Source: Helicobacter pylori NCTC 11637 = CCUG 17874 = ATCC 43504 = JCM 12093 (GTDB taxonomy: Bacteria > Campylobacterota > Campylobacteria > Campylobacterales > Helicobacteraceae). From it: 64,000 nucleotides of DNA. The stretch spans positions 806,001 through 870,000 of the forward strand of contig NZ_LS483488.1 in NCBI RefSeq assembly GCF_900478295.1, in the 5' to 3' direction. The position numbers and the translations under genes are program-made. Positions 35,577-44,363 of this stretch are shown piece by piece. Position 1 is the stretch's first letter; each line of letters begins with the position of its first letter. The notes under the pieces were generated by a model. The model did not search any database, was not told the DNA's origin, and was given only the letters and a program-made list of their open reading frames with translations.

Positions 35577-37826
35577 CTACAATTTAACGATTTTAACCCC
35601 ACTGCCACCTAAATTAATGGGAGCGTCGCTAAAGCTTACCACTTTAGGGTGGTTTTTTAAAAATTCTTTCACAAACTTTTCTAAAATCCCGCTCCCTTTG
35701 CCGTGGCAAATAAGCACCTCTTCAAAGCCTCCTAAAAGCGCGTCGTTTAAAAAAGCGTCTAGTAAATCCAGGGCTTCTTCGCTGCGTTGCCCCCTTAAAT
35801 CAAGGCGCAAGCTCGCTTCTTTAGGTTTAGGAATGGTTGTTTTAGGGGGTTTGAATTTGTTTTTAGGGGGTTTTTGGATTTTTTTCAACAAACTCCCATG
35901 CGCTTTTAAACGCATGCCAAGCTCGGTTTCTATCCAATAATAGCCCTTGTCTAAAATTTGCACAATCAGCACGCTTTCATTTTTATAGCGCGCTTTTTCG
36001 TTAGTTTGAAAGTTCGTTATTGTTTGTGGGATCTCTTGGTTTGTTTTATGTTTGTTTAAAATTTCGCTCGCTCTATGGATTTCTTTATGCATGGAGCTGG
36101 TATCTTTTGAAGCGACTTCGCTTTTTAAGATGTTTAGGGCTTGCTGGTAGGATTTTTCCAATTCCAATTTTTTATTGTGAAAGATTTCTTTTTGTTTTTC
36201 CATTTCTAAAAGCCATGCGTTTTTTAAATCTTCTTGCTCTTTTAAAGCGTTCTCTAAGCTTTCATTTTTTTGTTTCAATTCCCTTTCTAACGCGCTGGAA
36301 TTTTCAATCAAAACATTCAATTTTTCCTTATCTTCGCCATAAAAGGCTTTCGCTTTTTCAATCAAAAAATGCGGCACGCCATAGCGCAAAGCGGTTTCAA
36401 ACGCATAGCTTTTGCCAATAACCCCTTTTAAAAAAGTGTAAGTGGGCCGTTCTTTTTCTTCGTCATAAAGAGCGGCTAGTAATTCCACTTCCTTGTTTTC
36501 TGCCATTAACACGCTCAGGCGTTTGTGGTGCGTGGTGATAATGATTTGGTTGTTTTGTTTAAGCAATTTTTCCAACAGGGTTTTATACAAGCTGCTCGCT
36601 TCATCAGCGTCAGTCCCTAGCTCAATTTCATCAACGCCTAAAAGCATGTTTTCTTTGGATAAAAGAGCGCTAAATTGCTTCATTCTGCCGGCGAAAGTAG
36701 AGATATTGTTCGCGCTGTTTTGGGGGTCGTTGATAATGGCGTGGATTTCTTTAAAATAGGGGATAATGGAATGATGGGCGTTGATTTTCATGGGAATAAG
36801 ATTCTTACTCAAAAACGCCGCGCTTAAAAGCGATTTTAAGAGCATGGTTTTCCCGCCCGCATTCACGCCGGTAACAGCGAGCATGGATTTTTCAAACTTC
36901 AAATTTAAGGGCTTTGGCTCTTTCAAAATGGGGTGTGAAAAGTTTTCTAAAATCATTTTTTTTTGCGTAAAGCTTGGCATGACAAATTCTAAATTGTAGG
37001 CTTTAGCGAAATTAAGCCGGGCTTGCAAGCTGTCTAAAAAATCAAATTCTTTGAAAAGGAATTTTAAAAATAAAAGGTGTTTTTGCAAGTTACGGCTTAG
37101 AGTTTGACACATTTCAACGATACAGCAATCTATTTCATTACCAATTTGGGCGATTTTTTGGGCGATTTTTTGCGCGCTTTCAGGCAAAAGGTAGAAATAG
37201 CCATTAGCGCTTCTTTCTAGCACAACGCCTTTGATCGCGCTAGAAAACCCGCTCTTTAATAAAAGGCATTCATAACCATGCTTAAGGTGGCTTTGCGTAT
37301 CCACTAAATAAGGGGCAAGCTCTTTAGAGCGGGCGTAATGGTGAATGATTTTTGCACTCTCTTTTTTAAGGCGGTTCAAACTTTCATTCAAAGCGTCTAG
37401 GGTAGCGTTCGCCCCTTGTTTGATTTTGCCTTCATCATCTAATAAAGCGATTAGATCATTAAAAAAAGGGGGTAAAACAATAGCGTTAAGGCGTTCATGA
37501 AATTTTAAATGCGTGAAAGTTTTAAAAGCGTTTTGTAAAACGACAATGTAGCGCAATCGTTTGACAATCTCAAAAATTTCATCTAAATGGAGCGTCCCTA
37601 ATTTGGTGAGTTTGATGATAATAAGATCGCTTTCTTTCACGCTTTTAGGGGTAGGCAAACCGATCGCATCCACTTCGTTTAAATAAGCGAAAGCTTGTTT
37701 GAGATCGTTTTCTAAAATAATAGTATCTCTTTCTTTTGCAAAAAAGGTTTTAAAAAGAGCGATAAACTCTTTTAAATCCAGGCTTTCTTCTAGGGGTTTG
37801 GGTGGGGTATTATTATTATTATTCAT
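35577..37826 (-). CDS. mutS2: MutS2 endonuclease/anti-recombinase
   Basis: 749 residues. H. pylori lacks MutS1-MutL mismatch repair. Its MutS2 is known to suppress homologous recombination and to protect from oxidative DNA damage. The core helical region (about 60-290) precedes an ABC-type ATPase with P-loop GVNAGGKT, Walker B LLGVDEIELGTDADEA and TTHH. A long coiled coil follows (about 490-580). The C-terminal Smr nuclease domain has LDLRGQRSEEAL and HGKGSG. The protein starts MNNNNNTPP from five AAT codons. No Shine-Dalgarno sequence is seen before this ATG and an in-frame TAA lies 9 nt upstream, so no longer start is possible. Confidence 0.94.
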   Translation of the reverse strand: MNNNNNTPPKPLEESLDLKEFIALFKTFFAKERDTIILENDLKQAFAYLNEVDAIGLPTPKSVKESDLIIIKLTKLGTLHLDEIFEIVKRLRYIVVLQNAFKTFTHLKFHERLNAIVLPPFFNDLIALLDDEGKIKQGANATLDALNESLNRLKKESAKIIHHYARSKELAPYLVDTQSHLKHGYECLLLKSGFSSAIKGVVLERSANGYFYLLPESAQKIAQKIAQIGNEIDCCIVEMCQTLSRNLQKHLLFLKFLFKEFDFLDSLQARLNFAKAYNLEFVMPSFTQKKMILENFSHPILKEPKPLNLKFEKSMLAVTGVNAGGKTMLLKSLLSAAFLSKNLIPMKINAHHSIIPYFKEIHAIINDPQNSANNISTFAGRMKQFSALLSKENMLLGVDEIELGTDADEASSLYKTLLEKLLKQNNQIIITTHHKRLSVLMAENKEVELLAALYDEEKERPTYTFLKGVIGKSYAFETALRYGVPHFLIEKAKAFYGEDKEKLNVLIENSSALERELKQKNESLENALKEQEDLKNAWLLEMEKQKEIFHNKKLELEKSYQQALNILKSEVASKDTSSMHKEIHRASEILNKHKTNQEIPQTITNFQTNEKARYKNESVLIVQILDKGYYWIETELGMRLKAHGSLLKKIQKPPKNKFKPPKTTIPKPKEASLRLDLRGQRSEEALDLLDAFLNDALLGGFEEVLICHGKGSGILEKFVKEFLKNHPKVVSFSDAPINLGGSGVKIVKL

Positions 37827-37845
37827 TGGGGTTTATTGGGGGGGG
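37807..37845. repeat. ATT trinucleotide repeat and G8 run at the mutS2 start
   Basis: Plus strand: five ATT units (37809-37823) encode the N-terminal Asn run, and G8 (37838-37845; C8 on the mutS2 strand) lies about 12 nt upstream of the ATG, where a ribosome site would be expected. Confidence 0.7.
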
Positions 37846-37846
37846 T

Positions 37847-38212
37847 TCATTGGGGTTGGATTAAAGGATCTTTTTGAAGCGTCTGACAAGAATCCAAATC
37901 CACAAGAACATCTTTCATAGGGGTTTGTTTTTTGCCTAAAAAGCTCAAAGTCCCGCTCACTAAATTAAAGGTTTGGTTATTCACTTTAATGCCTTTACAC
38001 AACAAGGTTTCCCCCCTTAAAAACGCTCTTTGCAAAGCGATTTCTTGTTGGTTTTGTTGGTTTTGTTGGTAAGTATAAACGCTTATGCTTGCCCCTATAA
38101 TCCCTACGATTACAAAAGCTACAAGTTTTTGTTTAGGGTTTGCTAAACCAAAATCCCTTAAAACTAAAAACAATAAAATTAGCGTTAAAAATAAAACAAC
38201 CGCCACGCCCAT
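37847..38212 (-). CDS. Small membrane protein of unknown function (HP0622-like)
   Basis: 121 residues. Two N-terminal hydrophobic segments (about 2-20 and 30-46) precede a short QQNQQNQQ stretch encoded by a 9-bp tandem repeat near 38043-38069. A soluble domain follows with two cysteines. No family recognised. Its start overlaps the murC stop by one base and mutS2 follows 20 nt later, so it belongs to the dapC-murC-HP0622-mutS2 run on this strand. Confidence 0.75.
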   Translation of the reverse strand: MGVAVVLFLTLILLFLVLRDFGLANPKQKLVAFVIVGIIGASISVYTYQQNQQNQQEIALQRAFLRGETLLCKGIKVNNQTFNLVSGTLSFLGKKQTPMKDVLVDLDSCQTLQKDPLIQPQ

Positions 38213-39561
38213 TACATTTCGCCTCTCAATTGATAGGTAATATCCCCCGCTCCAAAGCCTATCACAAAGCCTTTTTTGATTATTTCTACCACATTATCAT
38301 TGACTAACAGCTCTAAAAAATCCCCCTTTTTACGCACCCTGTCTATAAAGGTGGGGTTATAATGCTTAAAATGGGCTTTCAAATCAATGTCTCTTTTGAC
38401 TTCACTTGTGCTATAAACGGGTAGGATAATCAATCTGTTGCAATGCTCTAAAAAACATTTTTTAAACTCTTCTAAATTATCCATTAAGCGGGAGTATTTG
38501 TGTGCTTGCCAGATCACTACAATCTTTTCTTGCGTGTCCAATAAATCAGCATAAATCCTAGCGCTTTTTAAAGTGGCGCTGATTTCAGTGGGGTGGTGGG
38601 CGTAATCATCAATGAGGATGAGCGCGTTTTTTTGCAAAATATCAAAGCGTTTTTTAATGCCTTTGAAATTCAATAAATTATTTCTAATTTCTTCTAAATC
38701 CAATTCATCTAAAGCGCTTAAAATCGCCAAACTCGCATTCGTAGCGTTGTGTTCACCTAGCCCCCACACCAAAAAAGCCCCCAAATCTTTCAATTCAAAT
38801 GAAGTGTAAGGCTCGCCGTCTTTTAAAATATATTGAATATTATAAATGTCTTTTTTTTCTAAAACAATGGCGTCTTTAGAATAGCTTTTTAAAAAAGGAT
38901 CTTCTTTATAGATCACTCTTTTTTGAGCATGGTCTAAAAAATACTCATAAGCAAAGAAAAAACGCTCTAAATCGTGGCCATAATGCTCCAAATGTTCTGG
39001 CTCTGTGTTAGGCACAATCGCCACATAAGGGTTAGAAAATAAAAAACTTGAATCGCTCTCATCGGCTTCAAAAACTAAGCTATCATTCGCGCTCTCTCGC
39101 ACATTGGAATCAAATTCTTTAGAATGCGCCCCAATAATCGCTCCAAAAAAGGGGCAAATCGCGCTCAACATGGCCGTGATACTGCTTTTCCCATGAGCCC
39201 CGCACACGCTAAAAACGCGCTTATCTTTAAGGATAGAATACAAAGCGTCTTTGCGAGACAAAATAGGGATTTCTAATTCCTTAGCCCTTTGTATTTCTGT
39301 ATTGTCTTCTTTGATAATGGCTGAATGGATAATGACATCTTGATTATTAATCGCTTTTGGATCATGCGGGATATTAATTTCTACGCCTAAAGCTTTCAAA
39401 TACTTAACGCTAGGGCTTATGGCAATATCAGAGCCGCTGATTGTAGCCCCTTGCGCTTTAAGGTATTTGGCTAAGCCTGAAATGCCAATCCCCCCTATAC
39501 CGATAAAATGGATCTTGCAATCTTGTAAGTTTTTGAGTAAAACTTTTGGGGTTTCAAGCAT
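38212..39561 (-). CDS. murC: UDP-N-acetylmuramate-L-alanine ligase
   Basis: ATP-dependent Mur ligase that adds L-Ala to UDP-MurNAc in the cytoplasm, the first peptide step of murein. 449 residues. The N-terminal UDP-binding Rossmann motif is [15 protein letters not shown]. The ATP P-loop is [13 protein letters not shown]. The carbamylated-Lys region and YAHHPTEI motif of the central and C-terminal domains are present. Overlaps the preceding aminotransferase gene by 8 nt. Confidence 0.97.
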   Translation of the reverse strand: MLETPKVLLKNLQDCKIHFIGIGGIGISGLAKYLKAQGATISGSDIAISPSVKYLKALGVEINIPHDPKAINNQDVIIHSAIIKEDNTEIQRAKELEIPILSRKDALYSILKDKRVFSVCGAHGKSSITAMLSAICPFFGAIIGAHSKEFDSNVRESANDSLVFEADESDSSFLFSNPYVAIVPNTEPEHLEHYGHDLERFFFAYEYFLDHAQKRVIYKEDPFLKSYSKDAIVLEKKDIYNIQYILKDGEPYTSFELKDLGAFLVWGLGEHNATNASLAILSALDELDLEEIRNNLLNFKGIKKRFDILQKNALILIDDYAHHPTEISATLKSARIYADLLDTQEKIVVIWQAHKYSRLMDNLEEFKKCFLEHCNRLIILPVYSTSEVKRDIDLKAHFKHYNPTFIDRVRKKGDFLELLVNDNVVEIIKKGFVIGFGAGDITYQLRGEM

Positions 39562-40681
39562 GATTTTCTCGATAAGTTTCTATGATTTCTAAAGGCTTTT
39601 CTAAAAGGGGAGTGTCATAGACAAGGGCTAAACGCACGTAGTCAGCGCCGATACGATTACGCCCTAAATACAAAGCCGGTAAAGTAATAATGCCTTCGTT
39701 TTGATAAAGTCTTTTAGCAAAATTTTCGCCATCTTTAACGGGCAAATACACATAAAAACTATAAGGATAAATGAGCGTGTTTTTAAAGATTTTTCGCGCT
39801 AGTTTCAAATTATTCGCATAAATATTGCGGAAAAATTCTGCATGCACATCATCTAGCCAAGCTATTTCACTAGCCTTTTGGATCGCATTAGCGCTCGTAT
39901 AGCCTAAATAGGTGCGAAACGCTTTGTATTTTTCTAAAAGGCTGCTATCCCCAGCGATAAAACCACTCCTTAGCCCTGGAGCGCTAGAGCGTTTGGAGAG
40001 CGAATGGATAACCAAAACATTTTTAAACGCTTCATTACCAGCTAGCATGCAAGCTTCTAAAAGCGAAGGGGGAGGCGTATTTTCATAAATTTCACTATAA
40101 CATTCATCATTGATTAAAATAAAATCATGTTTTAAAGCGAGTTTGACCCAACTAATCAGCTCTTCTACAGAAAGGGTTCTTCCAGTGGGGTTGTTAGGGG
40201 AATTTAAGATCACTAAACCCACTTCTTGCAACTCTTTTTCATTCAAGCTTGGCGTGAAATCATTTTCTTTGGTTAAGGGCATTAAAAGGCTTTTAGCTCT
40301 AGCGAATTGGGCTGATCCTTCATAGATTTGATAAAAGGGGTTAGGGTAGGCGATGGTAGGGTTTTGATAATCAAATAAAACAAAACTAGGGAAATTGAAT
40401 AACACTTCCCTAGATCCTAGCGTGGAGACTAACTCGTTTTCTTTCAATTCTATCTTAAAACGGCGTTTAAAAAAACCTCTTTGAGCCTCTCTCAAACCCT
40501 CTTCAAACGCGCTTTTAGGGTAGATATTGAGCGAATGGGTGTGCTGTTTGAGAGCGTCTTGAATGAATTTGGGCGTTTCAAATCGCGGCTCGCCGATGCC
40601 TAGATCTAGCCCCTTTTTTTTAGGGGTGATCTCTTTAAACAAGGCTCTTAATCGTTCAAAAGGATAAGGCTCAAAGGTCAT
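39554..40681 (-). CDS. dapC: Class I/II aminotransferase, likely succinyldiaminopimelate transaminase
   Basis: PLP enzyme of 375 residues. [12 protein letters not shown] and the Schiff-base lysine motif [15 protein letters not shown] place it in aminotransferase fold type I. The assignment to N-succinyl-L,L-diaminopimelate formation rests on proximity to dapD and on family knowledge in epsilonproteobacteria; older names are generic 'aspB'-like. The product feeds murein and lysine synthesis, which fits its 8-nt overlap with murC. It is divergent from ispG with a shared 119-nt promoter region. Confidence 0.8.
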   Translation of the reverse strand: MTFEPYPFERLRALFKEITPKKKGLDLGIGEPRFETPKFIQDALKQHTHSLNIYPKSAFEEGLREAQRGFFKRRFKIELKENELVSTLGSREVLFNFPSFVLFDYQNPTIAYPNPFYQIYEGSAQFARAKSLLMPLTKENDFTPSLNEKELQEVGLVILNSPNNPTGRTLSVEELISWVKLALKHDFILINDECYSEIYENTPPPSLLEACMLAGNEAFKNVLVIHSLSKRSSAPGLRSGFIAGDSSLLEKYKAFRTYLGYTSANAIQKASEIAWLDDVHAEFFRNIYANNLKLARKIFKNTLIYPYSFYVYLPVKDGENFAKRLYQNEGIITLPALYLGRNRIGADYVRLALVYDTPLLEKPLEIIETYRENHA

Positions 40682-40761
40682 AGGGCTACTTTAATCTTAA
40701 AATGGAATGGTTAATCTTACCTAAAATTTGAGCGTTATGGTATGAAACCACCAAGAAAGAG

Positions 40762-40767
40762 TATAAT
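40762..40767 (+). promoter_or_regulatory. -10 box for ispG
   Basis: TATAAT lies 33 nt before the ispG ATG in the divergent dapC/ispG gap (leader about 27 nt). Confidence 0.6.
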
Positions 40768-40800
40768 AGCGCATAAGAATTTAACTGATGAAGAGGTTTG

Positions 40801-41880
40801 ATGCTAGAAAATAGAGTTAAGACCAAGCAAATTTTTATCGGTGGCGTCGCTATAGGGGGTGATGCTCCTATTAGCACGCAAAGCATGACCTTTAGTAAAA
40901 CCGCTGATATTGAAAGCACTAAAAATCAAATTGACCGACTCAAACTCGCCGGGGCCGATTTAGTGAGGGTGGCGGTGAGTAATGAAAAGGACGCCCTAGC
41001 CTTAAAAGAATTGAAAAAAGTGTCCTCTTTGCCTTTAATCGCTGATATTCATTTCCATTATAAATTCGCTCTCATTGCCGCTCAAAGCGTAGATGCGATT
41101 AGGATTAACCCCGGAAACATCGGCTCTAAAGACAAAATCAAAGCGGTGGTTGATGCTTGTAAAGAAAAAAACATTCCTATAAGAATTGGCGTGAATGCCG
41201 GGAGTTTAGAAAAGCAGTTTGATCAAAAATACGGACCCACCCCAAAAGGCATGGTAGAAAGCGCTTTGTATAACGCCAAACTTTTAGAAGATTTGGATTT
41301 TACTGATTTTAAGATTTCTTTAAAAGCGAGCGATGTGATGCGCACCATAGAAGCTTACAGGATGCTACGCCCTCTTGTGATCTATCCTTTCCATTTGGGG
41401 GTTACTGAAGCGGGTAATCTTTTCAGTTCTAGCATCAAATCCGCCATGGCTTTAGGGGGGCTTTTAATGGAGGGCATTGGGGATACGATGCGCGTATCCA
41501 TCACAGGGGAATTAGAAAATGAAATCAAAGTGGCTAGAGCGATTTTACGCCATAGCGGGCGGTTGAAAGAAGGGATTAATTGGATTTCTTGCCCCACTTG
41601 CGGGCGCATTGAAGCCAATTTAGTGGATATGGCGAGCAAGGTAGAAAAACGCCTAAGCCACATTAAAACCCCTTTAGACATTAGCGTGATGGGTTGCGTG
41701 GTGAACGCTTTAGGTGAAGCCAAGCATGCAGACATGGCGATCGCTTTTGGGAATCGCAGCGGTTTGATCATTAAAGAGGGTAAAGTCATTCACAAACTGG
41801 CTGAAAAGGATTTGTTTGAAACTTTTGTGATAGAAGTGGAAAATTTAGCTAAAGAAAGAGAAAAGAGTTTAAAGGATTAG
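40801..41880 (+). CDS. ispG: 4-hydroxy-3-methylbut-2-enyl diphosphate synthase
   Basis: Iron-sulfur enzyme of the non-mevalonate isoprenoid pathway (MEcPP to HMBPP). 359 residues, using the ATG at 40801 rather than the TTG one codon earlier; GAAGAGG precedes it. The TIM barrel begins [16 protein letters not shown]. The cluster ligands are in [12 protein letters not shown] and [12 protein letters not shown]. It is the two-domain bacterial form. It has a TATAAT at 40762-40767 and dapD follows after 2 nt. Confidence 0.97.
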   Translation: MLENRVKTKQIFIGGVAIGGDAPISTQSMTFSKTADIESTKNQIDRLKLAGADLVRVAVSNEKDALALKELKKVSSLPLIADIHFHYKFALIAAQSVDAIRINPGNIGSKDKIKAVVDACKEKNIPIRIGVNAGSLEKQFDQKYGPTPKGMVESALYNAKLLEDLDFTDFKISLKASDVMRTIEAYRMLRPLVIYPFHLGVTEAGNLFSSSIKSAMALGGLLMEGIGDTMRVSITGELENEIKVARAILRHSGRLKEGINWISCPTCGRIEANLVDMASKVEKRLSHIKTPLDISVMGCVVNALGEAKHADMAIAFGNRSGLIIKEGKVIHKLAEKDLFETFVIEVENLAKEREKSLKD

Positions 41881-41882
41881 GC

Positions 41883-43088
41883 ATGATCAATAAGTTTAAA
41901 AATTTTGTGAGCAACTACCAGCAATCTAACCACTATAAAGAGCCTTTAGGTTTTGGCATTGCCAGAGTGGATATTGCCCCTATTTCCAAAAAGATTTTAT
42001 GCGCCACTTACCCCGTTTTGAACTGGAAAGATGAAAATTTAGGCTCTTATGTGGTGTTTTGCAACTCGCTTTCTAAAGAAAAAATCCTAAAAGAGAGTGC
42101 GAGCGAGCGCGTCATTGAGATTGATGAAAGTTTTGTGTTAAAAGTGCTGGATTTTTATACGCCCTTTTTGAATGAAGCCTATTCCAATAAAATGGCTCAT
42201 AAAAACATCCAAGTGGTTTTAGAGCTTTTAAAAGCTTTAGAAGAAAATCGTTTGAAAAATAGTGATGGGGAGTCTCTTTATCGCTTGGTGATCTTGTATG
42301 AAGATAAGCCTTGCGAGAGCGTGGAGAGCGCGTATATGAAACTTTTAGCGCTCTCTTTAGGGAAAGCCCCTTTAAGGAGTTTGAATTTAGAGGGTATTTT
42401 TAACCAGCTTTCTAATGCGGCTTGGAGCGGCAACAAGCCTTATGAATTAGAATGGCTTAGAATGAACGAAGTGGCTTTAAAAATGCGAGGCCATTTCCCT
42501 AGCATTGATTTTATAGATAAATTCCCGCGCTATTTGATGCAATTAATCCCTGAGTTTGATAATATCCGTTTATTGGATAGCTCAAAAACGCGCTTTGGGG
42601 CGTATTTAGGAACCGGTGGTTACACTCAAATGCCCGGGGCTAGTTATGTGAATTTTAATGCAGGGGCTATGGGAGTGTGCATGAATGAGGGGCGTATTTC
42701 TTCATCGGTGGTGGTGGGAGCAGGCACTGATATTGGTGGGGGAGCGAGCGTGTTAGGCGTTTTAAGCGGAGGGAATAACAACCCCATTAGCATCGGGAAA
42801 AATTGTTTGCTAGGGGCTAATAGCGTTACCGGTATTAGTTTAGGCGATGGCTGTATCGTGGATGCAGGCGTTGCGATTTTGGCCGGAAGTGTGATAGAAA
42901 TTGAAGAAAATGAGTTTAAAAAGCTTTTAGAAGTGAATAGCGCTTTAGAAAAACATGCCAACAATCTTTACAAAGGCAAAGAGCTTTCCGGAAAAAATGG
43001 CGTGCATTTTCGTTCCAATAGCCAGAATGGTAAGCTGATTGCTTTTAGGAGCGTGAAAAAAATTGAGTTGAATCAAAACCTGCATTAA
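41883..43088 (+). CDS. dapD: Tetrahydrodipicolinate N-succinyltransferase
   Basis: Succinylates tetrahydrodipicolinate in lysine and meso-DAP synthesis. 401 residues, longer than the ~275-residue enterobacterial type because of a ~130-residue N-terminal extension seen in epsilonproteobacteria. The C-terminal half has hexapeptide repeats forming a left-handed beta-helix (about 245-345), e.g. SSVVVGAGTDIGGGASVLG and ISIGKNCLLGANS. The GNN segment near the active site is visible. It starts 2 nt after ispG and hcpF follows after 11 nt. Confidence 0.95.
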   Translation: MINKFKNFVSNYQQSNHYKEPLGFGIARVDIAPISKKILCATYPVLNWKDENLGSYVVFCNSLSKEKILKESASERVIEIDESFVLKVLDFYTPFLNEAYSNKMAHKNIQVVLELLKALEENRLKNSDGESLYRLVILYEDKPCESVESAYMKLLALSLGKAPLRSLNLEGIFNQLSNAAWSGNKPYELEWLRMNEVALKMRGHFPSIDFIDKFPRYLMQLIPEFDNIRLLDSSKTRFGAYLGTGGYTQMPGASYVNFNAGAMGVCMNEGRISSSVVVGAGTDIGGGASVLGVLSGGNNNPISIGKNCLLGANSVTGISLGDGCIVDAGVAILAGSVIEIEENEFKKLLEVNSALEKHANNLYKGKELSGKNGVHFRSNSQNGKLIAFRSVKKIELNQNLH

Positions 43089-43099
43089 GGATTAAAAGA

Positions 43100-44158
43100 A
43101 TGCTCAAAAAAAGTTTGTTATTGTTTGTTTTTTTAGTCTTACAGCTTAGCGGCGCTGAAGAAAACAATCAAGCCCCAAAAAACACGCCCCCTGAATTAAA
43201 CCCCGCTAACGCTAAGGGCGCGCCAAACCCTAACACCCAGATCACCCCTAAAAACGATAACTCCAACCTGTTAGACAAATTGGGATCGCCTGAAAACGCT
43301 CAAACCGAGCTTTCTGCCGGTATTGATTTGGCTAAAAAGGGCGATTATCAAGGGGCTTTCAAGCTTTTTTCCCAATCGTGCGATAACGGCAATGCGGCCG
43401 GGTGTTTTGCAGTGGGGGCGATGTATGCTAATGGGGTAGGGATCCAAACCAACAGATTAAAAGCCGCTCGCTATTATGAAATGGGTTGCAGTGGGGGCGA
43501 TGCGACCGCTTGCGCAAATCTGGCTCAAATGTATGAAAACAAGAAGAATGCGGATACGAACGATAAAGAAAACGCTTTGCAATTGTATGCAGTGGCTTGT
43601 CAAGGGGGGGATATGCTCGCATGCAATAATTTGGGGTGGATGTTTGCTAACGGGAGTGGGGTCCAAAAAGATTATTACAAGGCGATAAGTTATTATAAAT
43701 TTTCATGCGAAAATGGGAATGATATGGGGTGTTATAATCTGGGCTTGATGTCTAACGTGAATAATATTTATGGCATTGATAAAGCACAACTCAGTCAAGT
43801 GGATTTGAATTATTTGGCTTGTAACGCTGGGGATATGATGGGGTGCGCGAATTTAGGCTGGATTTATGCGAATGGGGATTTAGGGGCTCCTTTGAACAAC
43901 CACTACGCAGCGAAGTATTTTCAAATGGCATGCGATGGGGGGATTTTGGGGAGCTGTAACAATTTAGGCGTGCTGTATCAAAAGGGATTAGGCGTGCCTC
44001 AAGATGATCAAAGGGCTTTGGATTTATTCTCGTATGCGTGCGATAATGGTTTTGAGTCAAGCTGCCGTAATTACGGGAATTTCAAAGAGCATTTATTGCG
44101 CGTGAACCCTAATTACGGGCGCTTGTTCATGCCGTATCATTCTTATGAGATACCCTAG
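43100..44158 (+). CDS. hcpF: Secreted Sel1-repeat, cysteine-rich protein HcpF
   Basis: 352 residues. Signal peptide MLKKSLLLFVFLVLQLSGAE (cut near 18), then a low-complexity Pro/Asn linker to about 70. From about 73 come seven Sel1-like repeats, each closing with a Cys-x8-Cys type pair (SCDNGNAAGC, GCSGGDATAC, ACQGGDMLAC, SCENGNDMGC, ACNAGDMMGC, ACDGGILGSC, ACDNGFESSC) that form intra-repeat disulfides. Hcp proteins are periplasmic or secreted and several are immunogenic; HcpA, a relative, acts on host cells. HcpF's role is unknown. The frame is intact here. A hairpin overlaps its stop. Confidence 0.93.
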   Translation: MLKKSLLLFVFLVLQLSGAEENNQAPKNTPPELNPANAKGAPNPNTQITPKNDNSNLLDKLGSPENAQTELSAGIDLAKKGDYQGAFKLFSQSCDNGNAAGCFAVGAMYANGVGIQTNRLKAARYYEMGCSGGDATACANLAQMYENKKNADTNDKENALQLYAVACQGGDMLACNNLGWMFANGSGVQKDYYKAISYYKFSCENGNDMGCYNLGLMSNVNNIYGIDKAQLSQVDLNYLACNAGDMMGCANLGWIYANGDLGAPLNNHYAAKYFQMACDGGILGSCNNLGVLYQKGLGVPQDDQRALDLFSYACDNGFESSCRNYGNFKEHLLRVNPNYGRLFMPYHSYEIP

Positions 44159-44170
44159 TAGGGGTATTTT
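44150..44170 (+). terminator. Hairpin terminator at the hcpF stop
   Basis: ATACCC pairs with GGGTAT around a 6-nt loop, overlapping the TAG stop and followed by TTT. It would end the ispG-dapD-hcpF transcript. Confidence 0.55.
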
Positions 44171-44307
44171 GAAATCATTCTCGCCCCCATACTAAACCCC
44201 CCAAAAGATCGCATTTTTAAGAGATTACCACTTGCTTTGCGCAAGCTCTTTCATCTTTTTGGATAAATTGAGTCGCAAATTGCGGTTTTTTCAAAAATTT
44301 AAGCTCC

Positions 44308-44317
44308 TTTTTTTTTT
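44308..44317 (+). repeat. T10 homopolymer upstream of the DUF262 gene
   Basis: Ten consecutive T, about 46 nt before the ATG at 44364. In H. pylori such tracts near promoters vary in length and tune transcription. The rest of the 205-nt gap holds a short CTTGC/GCAAG hairpin near 44230 and no gene. Confidence 0.6.
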
Positions 44318-44363
44318 GATTTAATACTCGGTGTGATTTTAATCTTATTTAAAAGGAAAAGTG

